From Neospora caninum Liverpool (lineage: Eukaryota > Apicomplexa > Conoidasida > Eucoccidiorida > Sarcocystidae): a stretch of DNA of 64,000 nucleotides. The stretch is from positions 992,001 to 1,056,000 of the forward strand of contig NC_018387.1 in assembly GCF_000208865.1 (NCBI RefSeq), given 5' to 3'. A program made the translations under genes and the position numbers. Positions 31,647-43,146 of the stretch are shown piece by piece. The notes under the pieces are model-generated. The model saw only the letters and a list, made by a program, of their open reading frames with translations. It was not told the origin of the DNA and ran no database searches. How positions within the stretch are numbered: position 1 is the stretch's first letter; each line of letters starts with the position of its first letter.

Positions 31647-34600
31647 TTACCGGACAGATCGAGCGCCGTCGTCTTCGTCGTCACTGCACGCAGCGAATTT
31701 TCCTCGTGGAACAGCGCTGCGAAAGGAGTCGGGGAGTCTGAGGCTGTCGACTCTCGAGAGACGCGCTTCGGGGCCATTCTGGGTCTCAGAGGGAAATGGC
31801 CGCAGCGGCGGTATGTACAGCGAATGTGGAGGGAGATAGTCGGAAGACCGCGAACGCTCGCGCTTCGCCGATGTGTCTCTTCTGCAGGCAAAGGTCCTTC
31901 CTCTCGCCTGCTCTTCGAAGTCTGACACAAAATCAGACGACGAAGCGAACTGCGATGCCGCCAGCGAGCAAGAAGACGAGAGGGAAACTTCCGATGGGGA
32001 AGGAGGGCGCGTCGGCCTCGCGAAACGCTCTGCATGCATCGCGTGTCTCGCCCACGCTTCCTTCGTGCGGGACTTCACGGGGGGTCGCAGCCGCCTTCGC
32101 TCGCTTAGGAAGGCCTCTCGAGGCGACGCAGGGAGACTGTCTTCTCTCCATTTGCCCCGTCGCTCAATCCAAGACGCGTCTGAGGCGTCAACCTCGGATG
32201 CAGAGAACCTCGTGTGCCTCGAGAACGCCCGGGATCTGCCCATGAGCGGGCCGAAAGCCATTTCCTGGCCCCTGAGTTCTCTTCGTCTCACGCGCATTTC
32301 GCGAAACCAGTCTTCCCGTTCTTCTCGCTCACTCTCCCTTCTTCTCCACACTCTCCTCGGTCCCGCGAACGCCTTTCCACGTCCATCCTCTGCCTCCCTT
32401 CCGGTGTAGGGACTCTGGAAGGCGACTCGCGAGGGCAAGGAGTCGTAGCGGGAAAGCCCCTCCTCGCGCCGGCGGCGCATGCGCCGCGCGCTGGCGGCCT
32501 GCCTCCCACGTGTGTCCCGGCGGCGACCGGTTCTTTTCGCCTCTTTCTCCCGCCTCGCGCAACGGCCCCAGCTTCCAGACTCCCCTTCCTCGGAGAGAGA
32601 AAGGCAACTCTTTCGCGTTCGTAGCCGCCTCGCAGCGGAGAAGCGGCCGGCCCCGCCCTCGCGCTCTTCTCGCGCCCACCCCTGGCAGGCCGGTCCACAT
32701 CGAGTCTGCGACGAGACGAGCGCCGCGTCTTCTCTGCGGAGGCTGCGTCTCCAAGACGAGCAAGAGACGTGTTTCTCGAACGCGCAGTCGCTCGCCGATT
32801 CCACATCGTCGCGAGATGGAGCCGAGCGCCGAGCCCGCGGTCTCTGCACGAGGTCCCGGAACTTTTCTTCTGGAGAGAGGGAAGCATGCGACGGAAGATC
32901 TCGCAGATGCCGCAGGTTGAGCGGGCGATGAACCCCCGAGAGATCGGCACCGCGACTACGCGCACGCGAGGAGCGTTCTTGCTTCCTTCGACGTGCGCGG
33001 GCTTTCGCGTCCGGAGATGCTGAGCTCGAAACGCTCGGAGGCTTCTGCGGGGCCTGGCAGAAAGCTCCCCCCTTCGCCTGGCCGCTTCTCTCCTTGCTGC
33101 CTGTCGCCTTCTCCCGCGGCGTTTCCTCAGTGTCTGCCGCATCGTCCCACGCGATAGGCGCGCCGTTCGCGTCGTCCGAGCTCGCCAGGATCGCCGAGAA
33201 GAACGCTGGGAGAATTGACAGAGCGGGGACAACCAACGAGTTGCCGGCCTCAGCCGTCTCCTCCGCCGACTCAGCCTTCCGCCGCTCAACGCGCTCGCTC
33301 GTCTTCTCCCGCTGCCTGCCCAGCTTCGCCCTCTCGTCGTCGCGCTGAGCTTTCCCGCTCCGACCCCGCAAACCCGCGCTGCGCCGTGCCTCCTCTCGTC
33401 TGCTCCGTTCTCGTGCCTCCTGCGCTTCTCCCTCCCGCGCCTCCCGCGCTCGGTCTTCATCGTTCTCTTCCTCCTCGCCTTCTGACTCCTTCTCTGTCTC
33501 TTCTTCTTCCCCTTCCCCCTGCTCTTCTCCTTCGCTGGGGAGTCCAAAGAGAATGCGTTCGAATGTGGGGGGAGGGAAATCTCGAGGGGAGGCGAGGCGT
33601 CTTCTTCGTCCTTCAAGGGCGCCGACTGGAATCGTCGAGCACGCGGAACTTCGTCGCTCGGAGACGCGCGGGGCCGTGGTCATGCTCAGAAAGGAAGAAA
33701 GCGTCGAAGAGGTCCCACCTGCACTGTCTTTCGACAGAAACGCGCTGTGGATGATCCTACGTTCCTCACTGGAGCGCGCCTGCTCGCCTTCGCGCGGAGA
33801 CAGCCTCGCAGGAGCGGCGGACACCCCGTCGTCGCTCATCCTGCTTTCCTCTTCCAGAGACAGCAGACTCTCTCTAGACCGCGACAATGCGGAAAGTCCA
33901 CGGTCCATTTTCAGGCCTGTCTGGGGCAGTGCGGCGTGCGGCGGCGACAGCTCGACGCCCCGCCGCTGTGCCGAGAAGGCCGCGCTGCCGGGGCGAGTCT
34001 CCTGGGCCCTGTTCTCTTCTGTCTCCTCGCCAAGTTGCGCGTGCACCGCCTCGAGGCCGAGAGACGCCCCGCCGGCAGGTTCAGAGCGCGGCGGTGAGAA
34101 GGCAGGCGACAGCCTTTCGATGGACAGCAGGAGAGGCGGGACTCCGGTCGCTCGCGGGAGAGAGGAACAGGTCGAGTGGAGACACCGCTCGTCTTCGCTG
34201 ACAGATAGAGACTGGCGCGCAGTGCGGGGGTCTCCGCCTGCATGCGGCAGACTCGCCTCCGGGGACGAGTCTTCTTTAACGGTAGGCAAGCTCTGTGTTC
34301 TTTCTTGCTCGCCAGCACGTCCCGGAAACCTGGCAACGTCTCCAGTGGAGGCAGCCTGCTGCACGGGAGGCGCGCTGCGAGCTCGCGTGAGTTCCCCGTC
34401 GTTGCTCTGTTTCGCGTGGATGCCGTCGAGAGTCCTCGCGGAGACCGCTGCTCCTGTGAAAGCCTGGCTGGGTCGATTCGCCGCTCCGCGGGCCTCTCTG
34501 TCTTTTAGAGAAGGGCGAGATTTGAGGGCTCGGGCTGGTGGCGCGGGGCGCGACCTGCGCAGCTCGCCAGCGTTGACGCGTTCCAGCGCGACGCCCCACG

Positions 34601-36476
34601 CATCGACTGCCTCTTCGTCAGTGTCTGTTTCCCTGTCCGGTGCGTCCGCTCCGGAGACATCACGCCCTCCGTTCTCACTGGCAAAGGAGAGGAGCCGCCA
34701 GAGCCCCGCCAGTGGGCCGTCGTCTTTCTTCTGTTCGCGCTTCTTCGTGGCCTCGAAGCCACGGCGAGCCCCCGAGAGCCGCGAAGCAGCAGACACACTC
34801 CGCTTTGAGAGGACGGGAAGCGTTCGCCTCTCCCTCTCGTTGGAAGGCCGCTGTCCGGCGGCCGGAGACTCCGCGGCCGCTGCGCTGCGAGGAAAGGACG
34901 AGCGGCGCTTTAGAGAAGGTGCGCGCGACAAGAGACGCGAGAAGGCTGGCGAGTAGGTGTACGCCGCGCTGGGCTCTCTGGGCTCGGAGGCAGACGGAAG
35001 CTGTCCAGCTGCGGACGCAGCCTGAGGGTCGGACTGACTGCGGACTGGCGGGAGGGTGCCTGAAACAGTGCGTCGCTTCTCTGTTTCGTGCCTTCGAGTC
35101 GAGAGAGAAGCCAGCGTGAAGCGGGACAGCAGCCGTGAGGAAGAAGAAGAGAGCCGCGTCGCCCGCGTGCTCGCAAGCGACAAGGTGGTGTGCCTCTTCG
35201 GCAACGGTTTCTCGCTGTCTCCTTTCGACAGGGAGAGAAAAGGTTGGGTCGGCGACTTCTCCCAAAGGCCGGTGACGTCCACCTTGTTCGGTTTCTTCCC
35301 GGTCTCGTCGCTTCGCCCGCGACAGTCCGGCTCGCCAGGCACTGCCACAGGCGGCGGGCCGGGGAACTGTTCGAGAAGCTTTCTAGACACCTCGGCAGGC
35401 GAGAGAAGACGCGAGGTGAGGCGTGTGCCGATGCGCCGGCGAGAGGCGACTCTGTCCGTCTTTGGCGGTGGAAATCCCGCCGCCAGGGGCGCGCTCGTTT
35501 GCCGCAAAAAGTTCAACAGGGCTCGAGGCGTCCGGGGCGGCGACGTCCCTTGGGGCAGAGAGGAAGAAGAGCCAGTCGAAGCGGCGTGCTTTCCGGGGTC
35601 AACGCGCACGTTCGGATAGGCTTGTCGAACTGCTGTCCACGGGGCCTGTCTTCTGTGGGCAGAAAGCGAAGACGCGGAAGCCGGAACTAGCTGGCTCCTC
35701 AGCTTCCGTGGGGACAACGAAGAGGACGAGGCACGAGAGAGGAGCGACAACGAGGACTGCGTCCCGGACCGCCGTTCGGCGCCTCGCTGCCACTCTTCTT
35801 TTTCTTGCTCCCCGCCCGCCGCGCTGTGGGCGTCCTCTGACTCCATCCCCTCGGGGCTGCAGCTCTCTCTGTCGCGAGTGCGCGTGCCTCCGCCTGCCTG
35901 TCTACTCCCTCGCAACGACGCAACGTTCTCCCGCATGCACCCGTGTGCGCCGACCCCCTCGCCCTCGGTTCTTTTCTCAAGTTTCCCGGCTTCCTCCGGC
36001 TCTGTCTCCTCCGACGGGATCTCCTCGATCCTCGGGCTTTCCTCTTCGCGCTCTCCATACGCGTGAAGAAGAACAGGCGCAGTTCGATTCAGAGCCGACA
36101 GCGAAGTCACGAGGGGACGACCAGAGCCGGCAGCCGCGAGCACGCCCGACGGAAGAATGAGAGACGAGTGAGACGACAGCGGCAACACGTACTCGAGAGA
36201 GGCTCGGGACGCGCCGGTAGTTCCAGGGTTGCACTCAGTTGTGCTGGTCGACTGGAAAGAACAGAACGAAGCCTGGGCGCCAGGCGGCGAGGGCGGCAGA
36301 GCCGACGGAAAGGAAGAGAAACCGGGTGCGGCCGGAAGCTCCACGTGCGGCAAGTCGTGTCCTGCGGCTGCGCAGGGAAACGCCGTGCTTCCATCTGCAT
36401 TCCAGTGAGGAAACTTCTTGTGCCGGGGGGAGGAAGGGCGGGGCACTCCGCAATAAGCTGTCGCAGTCTGCGACAT
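31647..36476 (-). CDS. 1609-residue Ser/Arg/Glu-rich protein of unknown function
   Basis: A single open exon of 4830 bases starts at an ATG (36476) with MSQTATAYCGVPR; there is no signal peptide. Composition is Ser, Arg, Glu, Ala and Pro low complexity, with acidic blocks around residues 980-1010 (EEEETEKESEGEEEE) and Arg-rich blocks. One hydrophobic stretch near residues 1083-1105 (LVVPALSILPAFFSAILAS) could be a membrane helix. I do not recognise the family. The stop (TAA at 31649-31647) overlaps a strong donor (CCG|GTAAGA), so the exon may splice on (phase 2) rather than end there; the DEK-like exons lie downstream on the same strand. Antisense frames up to 467 codons are a by-product of this composition. 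Confidence 0.6.
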   Translation of the reverse strand: MSQTATAYCGVPRPSSPRHKKFPHWNADGSTAFPCAAAGHDLPHVELPAAPGFSSFPSALPPSPPGAQASFCSFQSTSTTECNPGTTGASRASLEYVLPLSSHSSLILPSGVLAAAGSGRPLVTSLSALNRTAPVLLHAYGEREEESPRIEEIPSEETEPEEAGKLEKRTEGEGVGAHGCMRENVASLRGSRQAGGGTRTRDRESCSPEGMESEDAHSAAGGEQEKEEWQRGAERRSGTQSSLSLLSRASSSSLSPRKLRSQLVPASASSLSAHRRQAPWTAVRQAYPNVRVDPGKHAASTGSSSSLPQGTSPPRTPRALLNFLRQTSAPLAAGFPPPKTDRVASRRRIGTRLTSRLLSPAEVSRKLLEQFPGPPPVAVPGEPDCRGRSDETGKKPNKVDVTGLWEKSPTQPFLSLSKGDSEKPLPKRHTTLSLASTRATRLSSSSSRLLSRFTLASLSTRRHETEKRRTVSGTLPPVRSQSDPQAASAAGQLPSASEPREPSAAYTYSPAFSRLLSRAPSLKRRSSFPRSAAAAESPAAGQRPSNERERRTLPVLSKRSVSAASRLSGARRGFEATKKREQKKDDGPLAGLWRLLSFASENGGRDVSGADAPDRETDTDEEAVDAWGVALERVNAGELRRSRPAPPARALKSRPSLKDREARGAANRPSQAFTGAAVSARTLDGIHAKQSNDGELTRARSAPPVQQAASTGDVARFPGRAGEQERTQSLPTVKEDSSPEASLPHAGGDPRTARQSLSVSEDERCLHSTCSSLPRATGVPPLLLSIERLSPAFSPPRSEPAGGASLGLEAVHAQLGEETEENRAQETRPGSAAFSAQRRGVELSPPHAALPQTGLKMDRGLSALSRSRESLLSLEEESRMSDDGVSAAPARLSPREGEQARSSEERRIIHSAFLSKDSAGGTSSTLSSFLSMTTAPRVSERRSSACSTIPVGALEGRRRRLASPRDFPPPTFERILFGLPSEGEEQGEGEEEETEKESEGEEEENDEDRAREAREGEAQEARERSRREEARRSAGLRGRSGKAQRDDERAKLGRQREKTSERVERRKAESAEETAEAGNSLVVPALSILPAFFSAILASSDDANGAPIAWDDAADTEETPREKATGSKERSGQAKGGAFCQAPQKPPSVSSSASPDAKARARRRKQERSSRARSRGADLSGVHRPLNLRHLRDLPSHASLSPEEKFRDLVQRPRARRSAPSRDDVESASDCAFEKHVSCSSWRRSLRREDAALVSSQTRCGPACQGWAREEREGGAGRFSAARRLRTRKSCLSLSEEGESGSWGRCARREKEAKRTGRRRDTRGRQAASARRMRRRREEGLSRYDSLPSRVAFQSPYTGREAEDGRGKAFAGPRRVWRRRESEREEREDWFREMRVRRRELRGQEMAFGPLMGRSRAFSRHTRFSASEVDASDASWIERRGKWREDSLPASPREAFLSERRRLRPPVKSRTKEAWARHAMHAERFARPTRPPSPSEVSLSSSCSLAASQFASSSDFVSDFEEQARGRTFACRRDTSAKRERSRSSDYLPPHSLYIPPLRPFPSETQNGPEARLSRVDSLRLPDSFRSAVPRGKFAACSDDEDDGARSVR

Positions 36477-38052
36477 TGCTGAGCTATATCTTCAGACCGG
36501 GAGACGGCCGGAACCGGGGATGGACAAAGAGGCCTGCAAAGCAGGCGGAAATCTTGAGGGAAATGACAAGGGCGATACGTTGCGTTCTTGTGTTTAGGCG
36601 GTGCGCGGGTAGAACACGCAGAGAGGGGGAGGTCCGTCTTGTTCGAGTTCAGACCCGCCCCCCTTTCCGCGCCTTTTCTCGGCGCGACACGCCGCTTCTG
36701 GCGAGCTGCCGCGCCAGCCGGCGACTTTCCGCCAGTCTCTCGCCTGAAGACAAGTGCACGGCCGTCACAAGTAAGAAAATTAAGACGACAGCAGTGATGA
36801 AATGAGACCAAGCCCGGCTGTAGCCGCTGCAGCTACACGTGGAGGCGCTATTCCGGTGTTGAGCTCGGAAAGCAGTCGCGAATGACTCCGGACGGGCTGT
36901 ACAGACACCGCAGTTGGACCCACGAGAAACAGCTCCGATCTCTTCGTCTTCGGGACGACAAAACATGCGCTTTCTTCGACGAATTTCTCATCAAAAATCG
37001 TCAATTGTGGCGGTAGAGCCTCGAGACTATCGAAATTCTGCCCGGACACGAGCAGCGAGGAAAAGTCGGATTTCTCACCCGACCGCTAGGCGATCACACA
37101 AGACCTCACAGGTCGGGGTCGTTCTAGATCTCGAAGCCAAACAATTGAAAAAGGGCGGCGCGCCTATTTCTCGGAGTCCAGAAAGCCCCAAACTTCCCCG
37201 AGGCATGTGTGTGTGTCGCCAGAGGAAGCACGGCAGCAGCCGACAAGACACAGCGGGGTGTAGAAGTGCCTGATTATTAGCGAGACCGTCCAGACGGGAG
37301 CGAAACGAAGAATGTAGCCGATTCGATAAGAAGCCTGGCTAAACTTTGGGGCGGACTGGGAAAGTGTGAAAAGCCCCCGGTCGGCAAGCATGTCAAAGGA
37401 CGGAACAGATGACTCGTGGGAAAAGGGGAAAGAAACCAGAAAGCCAGAGGAGGGGCGACAGACGCGCGCGCTCGTGCAGGCAACTGCTGTCAGACAACCT
37501 GTCGAGTGAGGGCGATCAATCCGTGAATTTGCGCAAAGTGACGTCGGCCGTGAGAGGCACGAGAAGAGCGGTTCCTCCCATTAACTAGAAATGTGCCTGC
37601 CCTCAGTGAGCTTCGCAGAAAAAAAAGTCCCGTTCCTCGAGACGTGCCTATTTCGTTGTGGCTGCAGGCGAAAGGAGAGAACTCGGAGGCGGTTTCGCAG
37701 GTACATCCAGTAAGTGGTACAGTTTACTGGTACCGGACTAGGCCGGCGCGCTGGAGACCTCGCCGGTAAAGAACAGTTCCTTCTGTTGAGATGTGTAACC
37801 ACGCCGGATCATATCGAGATCACTACTGGTACTAGGAAATACTCAGCCTCATTTGGAAGGCGAGCTCGGCGCACCGGCAATAGCTGCGAAAACGCTGTGC
37901 AGCTCTGCCGGCAATCGCCGGGCGGATAATGCATCCTGCCCTAAAAAACGTTTACAATCTCCTGATGCTCATGCACTGTGACTGACTCCTCATTGATTGG
38001 ATACTGGTAAATCGTCGGGGGTGGGGAACTGAAAGCACGGAGAGTGGCGGCA

Positions 38053-38082
38053 GAGTGTATCCACCTGGTGTCTGATACACTC
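38053..38082. repeat. Inverted repeat, 9-bp stem and 12-nt loop
   Basis: GAGTGTATC and GATACACTC flank 12 bases; the stem is perfect. It lies in gene-poor DNA; function unknown. Confidence 0.6.
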
Positions 38083-40250
38083 GCACGCTGGGACAAATAC
38101 GCTGTCATCCATCAGAAAGGGAACCTGGTGCTCGAACTCTCACAGAACGCCTTCTAACCTTTTGACAATGTTGTCTTATTTTTATTAAGGTTGGTGCATG
38201 TATGGAGGAAGGTAGAGCGAATATTTTTCCGATCGAGTGTTTGTCCTAGTATCTGCTGAGGGAGACTGTGTAACGGCTGACTGGTTCCAGTCTCGTGGAC
38301 CGTGGCAAAAGGTCCGGTGACACACGCTCGAATGTGGTTCAAGCTTTTGTGGAACAAGGCTTTTGTAGAGCAATCTTCGACGACGCAGGATGCACCTTTT
38401 TCTGCGATGCAGAGAACCAAGCCTCGATGCCGAATAAGAGAAATGGTCTGCCGAGAGCCTGGCTGAGGCGCCGGCCGAAAATCGCAGGAGAAATGCGGTT
38501 TTTGGAGGATGACATTCCTCGGTACGGCAGGCCCTAAAGTGTGCACGATCGCTTTCACAGGGAGATCATGAGCATGAGTGACGAGTGTCGGTTACTGGCA
38601 GCGAAATGAAAGTATTATGCCGTTGACATTCATGGCTACAGTGCGACAACCTCCGGAAGAACGTCACCTACAGATTCCCTCTGTATCTGTTTTGCTTCTT
38701 CTGAATAAAGAACACCAACATGCTCAGTCGATACCACTCTTGTGTCTCAACAACCTACGACACTGCGCGACACCGTCAACGTTTCAACCAAAAGAACCAC
38801 ATACGAGTCTGTGAAAAGCGGACACCAATACCATTCTACAGACATGTCCCAAGTGTACGCTGAGGGCTGCTCTTCTTCATTCCATACGATCTGCGATCGA
38901 GTGACATTTTTGGAACAGGCAACTTGGCATACCCGTCACGCGTCTAGATGTGGGACGGGCAGGTTATTCAATGCCCTGTCGTTTCGAATTTCTGAAGCTC
39001 TGAGAGACTATCATGTACAATGTGTATCGATAGGCACTCGAGTCTTCACCTCTAGCTATTGCCAGAAAAAAAGACACCATCCCATTTCACGGGCATGGCA
39101 GACGAAACTCGACATCGAGCATCGCCACCCCAGTTTTAACTTTTGGATTTCCCTCTGGAGAGGAAAAAACCTTGAGACCGCACACGGCTCTCCGCGCTAG
39201 TTTAAACAGACACTCCTTTACACAAAGCTCCATGCTTCCCCTCACCAGGCAACGGAGGGGAAAAAAATTCTTCCCTGACAGGCGTCCTCCAACGCTGAGG
39301 CTCCTTTTTGCTGTCCTATGGTGCAGGGGCCAGCTGCATTACGCTCAAACTGGACACTGGATAAAGTTTTAATGTTAGGCTACTACAGATCTTGGGCGCA
39401 AAGATAAACTAATGTGTAACTCCGCTCATGGAAATCAGAAGAGCTTTCACACTGGGTGTTGCTCCGCAGATCATAGCCACGAACCACCACAACCACGCTG
39501 GACTTACAGGTATCATCCTCGACGTCTCCAACGAGGCGTAGCGAGCCCGTGTGCTCCAAACACATGCACTAACGTTTTCCCACAGCACCTTCGACGAGGA
39601 AACACTGGCTCGAAGCCACTTTCGGCACATCGAGACGCAGGAAGATTTCGCGGGGTACGTTGGCTATCTCAACGACGTCGACAAGTCATATTTCTGCGCC
39701 AAATGCATTGCTTTACGGTTATATCCGAGCGTATCATGCTTGCGAATGCGAATCGACACGCTTGATTGGAAACAAAGTGTCGGCGAACAGGGTCTGGCCA
39801 CTTTCAGGGTTGACTCTCGTGGCTAAAGCCTGCCGGTGAAAAGTGGTGACTTGCTCCAAAAACACATATCGTCCACAAACGAAACACTGGCAACAAGTTC
39901 CTGTAGAAGTCCGAACATCCGGGCGTTTGTCTGACGCTTCTGAACTGACAAGCGCCCACCAAAAAGTATTGGTGTGGTCATTTTCTGGACACCGTCGTCG
40001 ATACAACGCAACTGGTTCATCGCATGCGTCACGGGATCACCAGCTTTGAAGCGAGCACCGCCACTTTGCCACTCTTCCGCAGCTGAGTTCCGCCGCATCG
40101 ACGGAAGATCCACGACCGTGGTGACTCGCGGATATCCAAAGAGATAGTGTTTCCTGTATGTGGCGTCTCATTTGGCAAGCAGGACGCGAGGACCGGAGGG
40201 CTTTTCCTGTCTCGTGCGCCGCCGTTGCACGAATACATGCGACAATTGCC

Positions 40251-40300
40251 TGGCCAAGTCTGCCCAAGTCCGCCCAAGTCCGCCCAAGTCCGCCCAAGTC
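40251..40300. repeat. 10-bp tandem repeat, five copies
   Basis: The unit cgcccaagtc is repeated five times, the first two copies with one or two changes. It is about 550 bases upstream of the NSUN start. Confidence 0.9.
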
Positions 40301-40845
40301 CTCTGTCTTTCTTGTTGCTCCGGACCCGCATGTATGATTTGAACTTAGAACTTCGTTGCATTGCCAAATCAGGTGACGAGTTCAGTGTTTTGGCTAAGGG
40401 AAGGCCCTTTCTGGCTCTTTCCTTCCCTGCATGCGAGTCTCTGCTCACATGCACGAGGACGGCGCATGCAATCGATTGTCTCGCCTCGCCTCGATGACAA
40501 TCTGCATCTGCCAAACACTTGGCGTCCTTGAAGTTCCTTCCGCAGAACGGACAAATTCCCGGGACCTTGAAAACGGTCCCGTTCCTCTCTCAAGTTCATC
40601 GATGGACTCTTTAGGTTCTCCTGTGTCTCCAACTTACCCTCTTCTCGTCGCCTGCTCAACTCCGTTGATGCGCGAGATGCCGCCGACTCCTGTCCCAGCT
40701 ACGCCACATCGCGTCTACCTTTTCCGTTTCAAAGAGCTTTGCCTCCTTGTTCCCTTACTCTTTCGCCCACATTCACGGCTTCGACAAGTCTCTCCGCATC
40801 TCTCCAGAAATCTGCGCTGCACTGCGATTTCCAAGTTACAGAAAA

Positions 40846-43042
40846 ATGTCTTCTCGCCGACCAGCAAAACGGCCCACTGCAGGGGCTAGCTCCGGCGTGG
40901 TCCTCCGAGGCGCCTCCGGCTGGTCAGCGTTTCACGAGCACCAGTACGGCTCTGCGCGCTGGAACCGCCTCCTCCAGGCCCTAGCCGGTGAAGGGCGTTT
41001 CGCCGCCTTCGTGGCTTCTGCGGAAGGAGAAACCTGCCACCGACAAACCCCGGCCGCCTCGGTTCCGCCCGACTCGCACAAGCGGGAAGACCTGAGGTGT
41101 ACATACACCGCAAGCAGCGAGGATAGAAAAGATGCACGAGTCGGCGGAGGCGAGAACCGTTCCTGCGGGACGTCAGAAGGGACAGAGCGGAACGCCTGTG
41201 CAAATCGACCTCTGCACTTTCAGGGAAACCCACCTGCGTTTTCGCAAGAGGTTCGGGAGGAGTTGCTAGAGTTTCTCCACCTTCGAACAAGTGGATTGCC
41301 GTCTCCGAATGTTTTCCTTGTACCGCGAAACGGGAAAGGCGGAGAAGAGAAGTCGCTCGACGCAGTTGACGAAGATCAATCTGAGCAGTCGAGACCGGGC
41401 GAATCCCGCGCCTCTTGTCATCCTCTCCCTCCAGTTCCCCCGTCTTCCTCTCCTACGGCAGAGCCCTCCATCAAGGCTGCCTGCGCTGTCGCCTCCTCGG
41501 CTGATGCTTCCCTCTCTTCTCCGTCGCCGTCCGGACCTTCGCCGTCCTCGGTGGCGTGTTCCACAGGTTCCTCTTCGGTAGCTCGCTCGTGTTCGCCCTC
41601 TCCTTGCGCCGCCTCCACTCCGACATCCTCGTCGGGCTTCTCGACAGTGACGAGGGATCGTGAGAGGAGCGCTCAGGAAACAGCACTGCTGGAAACTCTG
41701 GAGAAGGAAAAAGTCTACTATCTGGGTAAGTCCGCCGCTTTCCTCGAGATCCCCGGCATCTCTCAAGCGCTCGAACAGCTGTCGAAGTCGAGTTCTGCAA
41801 ATTTTCAAGCGTCGCCCCTTTACCACTTTCTATACGTTACTTGTTGTTTTGTTGGGCCATTTGCAACGAGCACCCCTGATCCCCCTTTCTCGTGAAGCTC
41901 CATTCTCGTGTCTCGACTGAAGGCGTCCTGTCTGCGAAGGGGTGTATCGCATGCTGAACTCTGAGCCGATGCGACGGAGCGTCACGACCTGTTGGGCCAC
42001 TGCTGATCTGTCTCTCGTGAAATCTACATGAATCCCAACAGGGAGAGGGAACGAAGCTGGACAAGCACATGGGGCAGAGACGACAAGAAATGATCTGTTT
42101 CCTCGTTCTCCTCTTCCTCCCTTCCCCTCAGTTCTGTCCCCGTTTCCTTCCTCTTCCTGTCGCTTGCGTCTCTCTCTCTCTTCTCGGGCTCTTTTCTCAT
42201 CAGACGGAGCTTCTGCCTTTGCGGCGTGCACTCTACGCGTATCTCCTGGAGACAGGATCCTCGACCTCTGCGCGGTAAGTTCTATCGCCGTCATCGGAGA
42301 GTGACGTTTCCCGTGTCGTCGTCTGGACGCTTTTCTCCTCCCTTTTGTTCCTTTTGCATCTTCTTGGGAGAAAAATCCGCACACGCGTCCGCTCGCCTCT
42401 GTGGATGTGGCGTTCCCCTTTTGCCTTTCAAGATTTCCCCCCAGAGTCTTCTCTCCTTTTCCCTTCGCTGTCGTCGTGTTTGCCGTCGCATTCAGGCACC
42501 CGGCGGCAAGTCGCTCGTCCTCGCGAGTATGCTCTTCTCTTCCACTTCGTCTCCCCCCGTCAGCGGAAGCGTCCCGCCATCCCAGAAGCAGAAATCCCGC
42601 GACGCTGGATTGCTCGTCTGCAACGAGGCGAGTCGGCCCCGAATGGAAAGGTAGAGAAGAAGAAGACAGTGCGACAAACCGCTGAAGAAAAAACATGCCT
42701 CCGTAGTGTGCACCAGGCCGGCCTGAGGACCGGGCACGCGTCCACCTCGCGTTTCTGTTTGGTCTCTTTCTTCCCGCCAGACTCCAGAAAGTGCTGCACA
42801 CGTTTCTGCCACCGGAAATCTTCAACAAGTAAGCGCCAGTGGGTCTGCCCGCGGACAGGAAGGAAACACTTCTGCCGCTGCATGCCGAATGCAGATACAC
42901 ATGTCACTCCCGCCGTCACGCGCCTCACACAAGTACGCAAACACGTATATTTATACAAAATATGTAGAAATATATTTCGCAGTGATATCCATATACTGCC
43001 ACGAGCATGCTCATGTGCAAGTAAAAACACTCGAGAGGCGCG

Positions 43043-43074
<32 letters not shown>

Positions 43075-43112
43075 CGCCGTTGTATATATATATATGTATA
43101 TATACGCCGTTG

Positions 43113-43146
<34 letters not shown>

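Larger units (their letters stand above)
36477..40845. other. 4.4-kb divergent, gene-poor region
   Basis: This lies between the starts of the 1609-residue ORF (minus) and the NSUN gene (plus). GC content is visibly lower than in the flanking coding DNA. Open frames at 38295-38537 and 39551-39826 (plus) look weakly protein-like (DDAGCTFFCDAENQ; VGYLNDVDKSYFCAKC), and the second follows a possible acceptor, tttcccacag. I cannot connect them into a gene. A GGTGTAC half-palindrome (36897-36909), a hairpin (38053-38082) and a 10-bp tandem repeat (40251-40300) also lie here. Confidence 0.4.

Noticed and set aside
33553..34956. 467-codon plus-strand ORF
   Set aside because: It is antisense to the 1609-codon minus-strand ORF, begins without a plausible start or acceptor, and shows the Arg/Ser pattern expected from reading GC-rich low-complexity exons backwards.
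36477..40845. Nuclear insertion of mitochondrial DNA or a transposon
   Set aside because: Coccidian genomes carry many mitochondrial fragments, so I looked for cytochrome b or cox-like peptide and for transposase or reverse-transcriptase motifs; none was recognisable.
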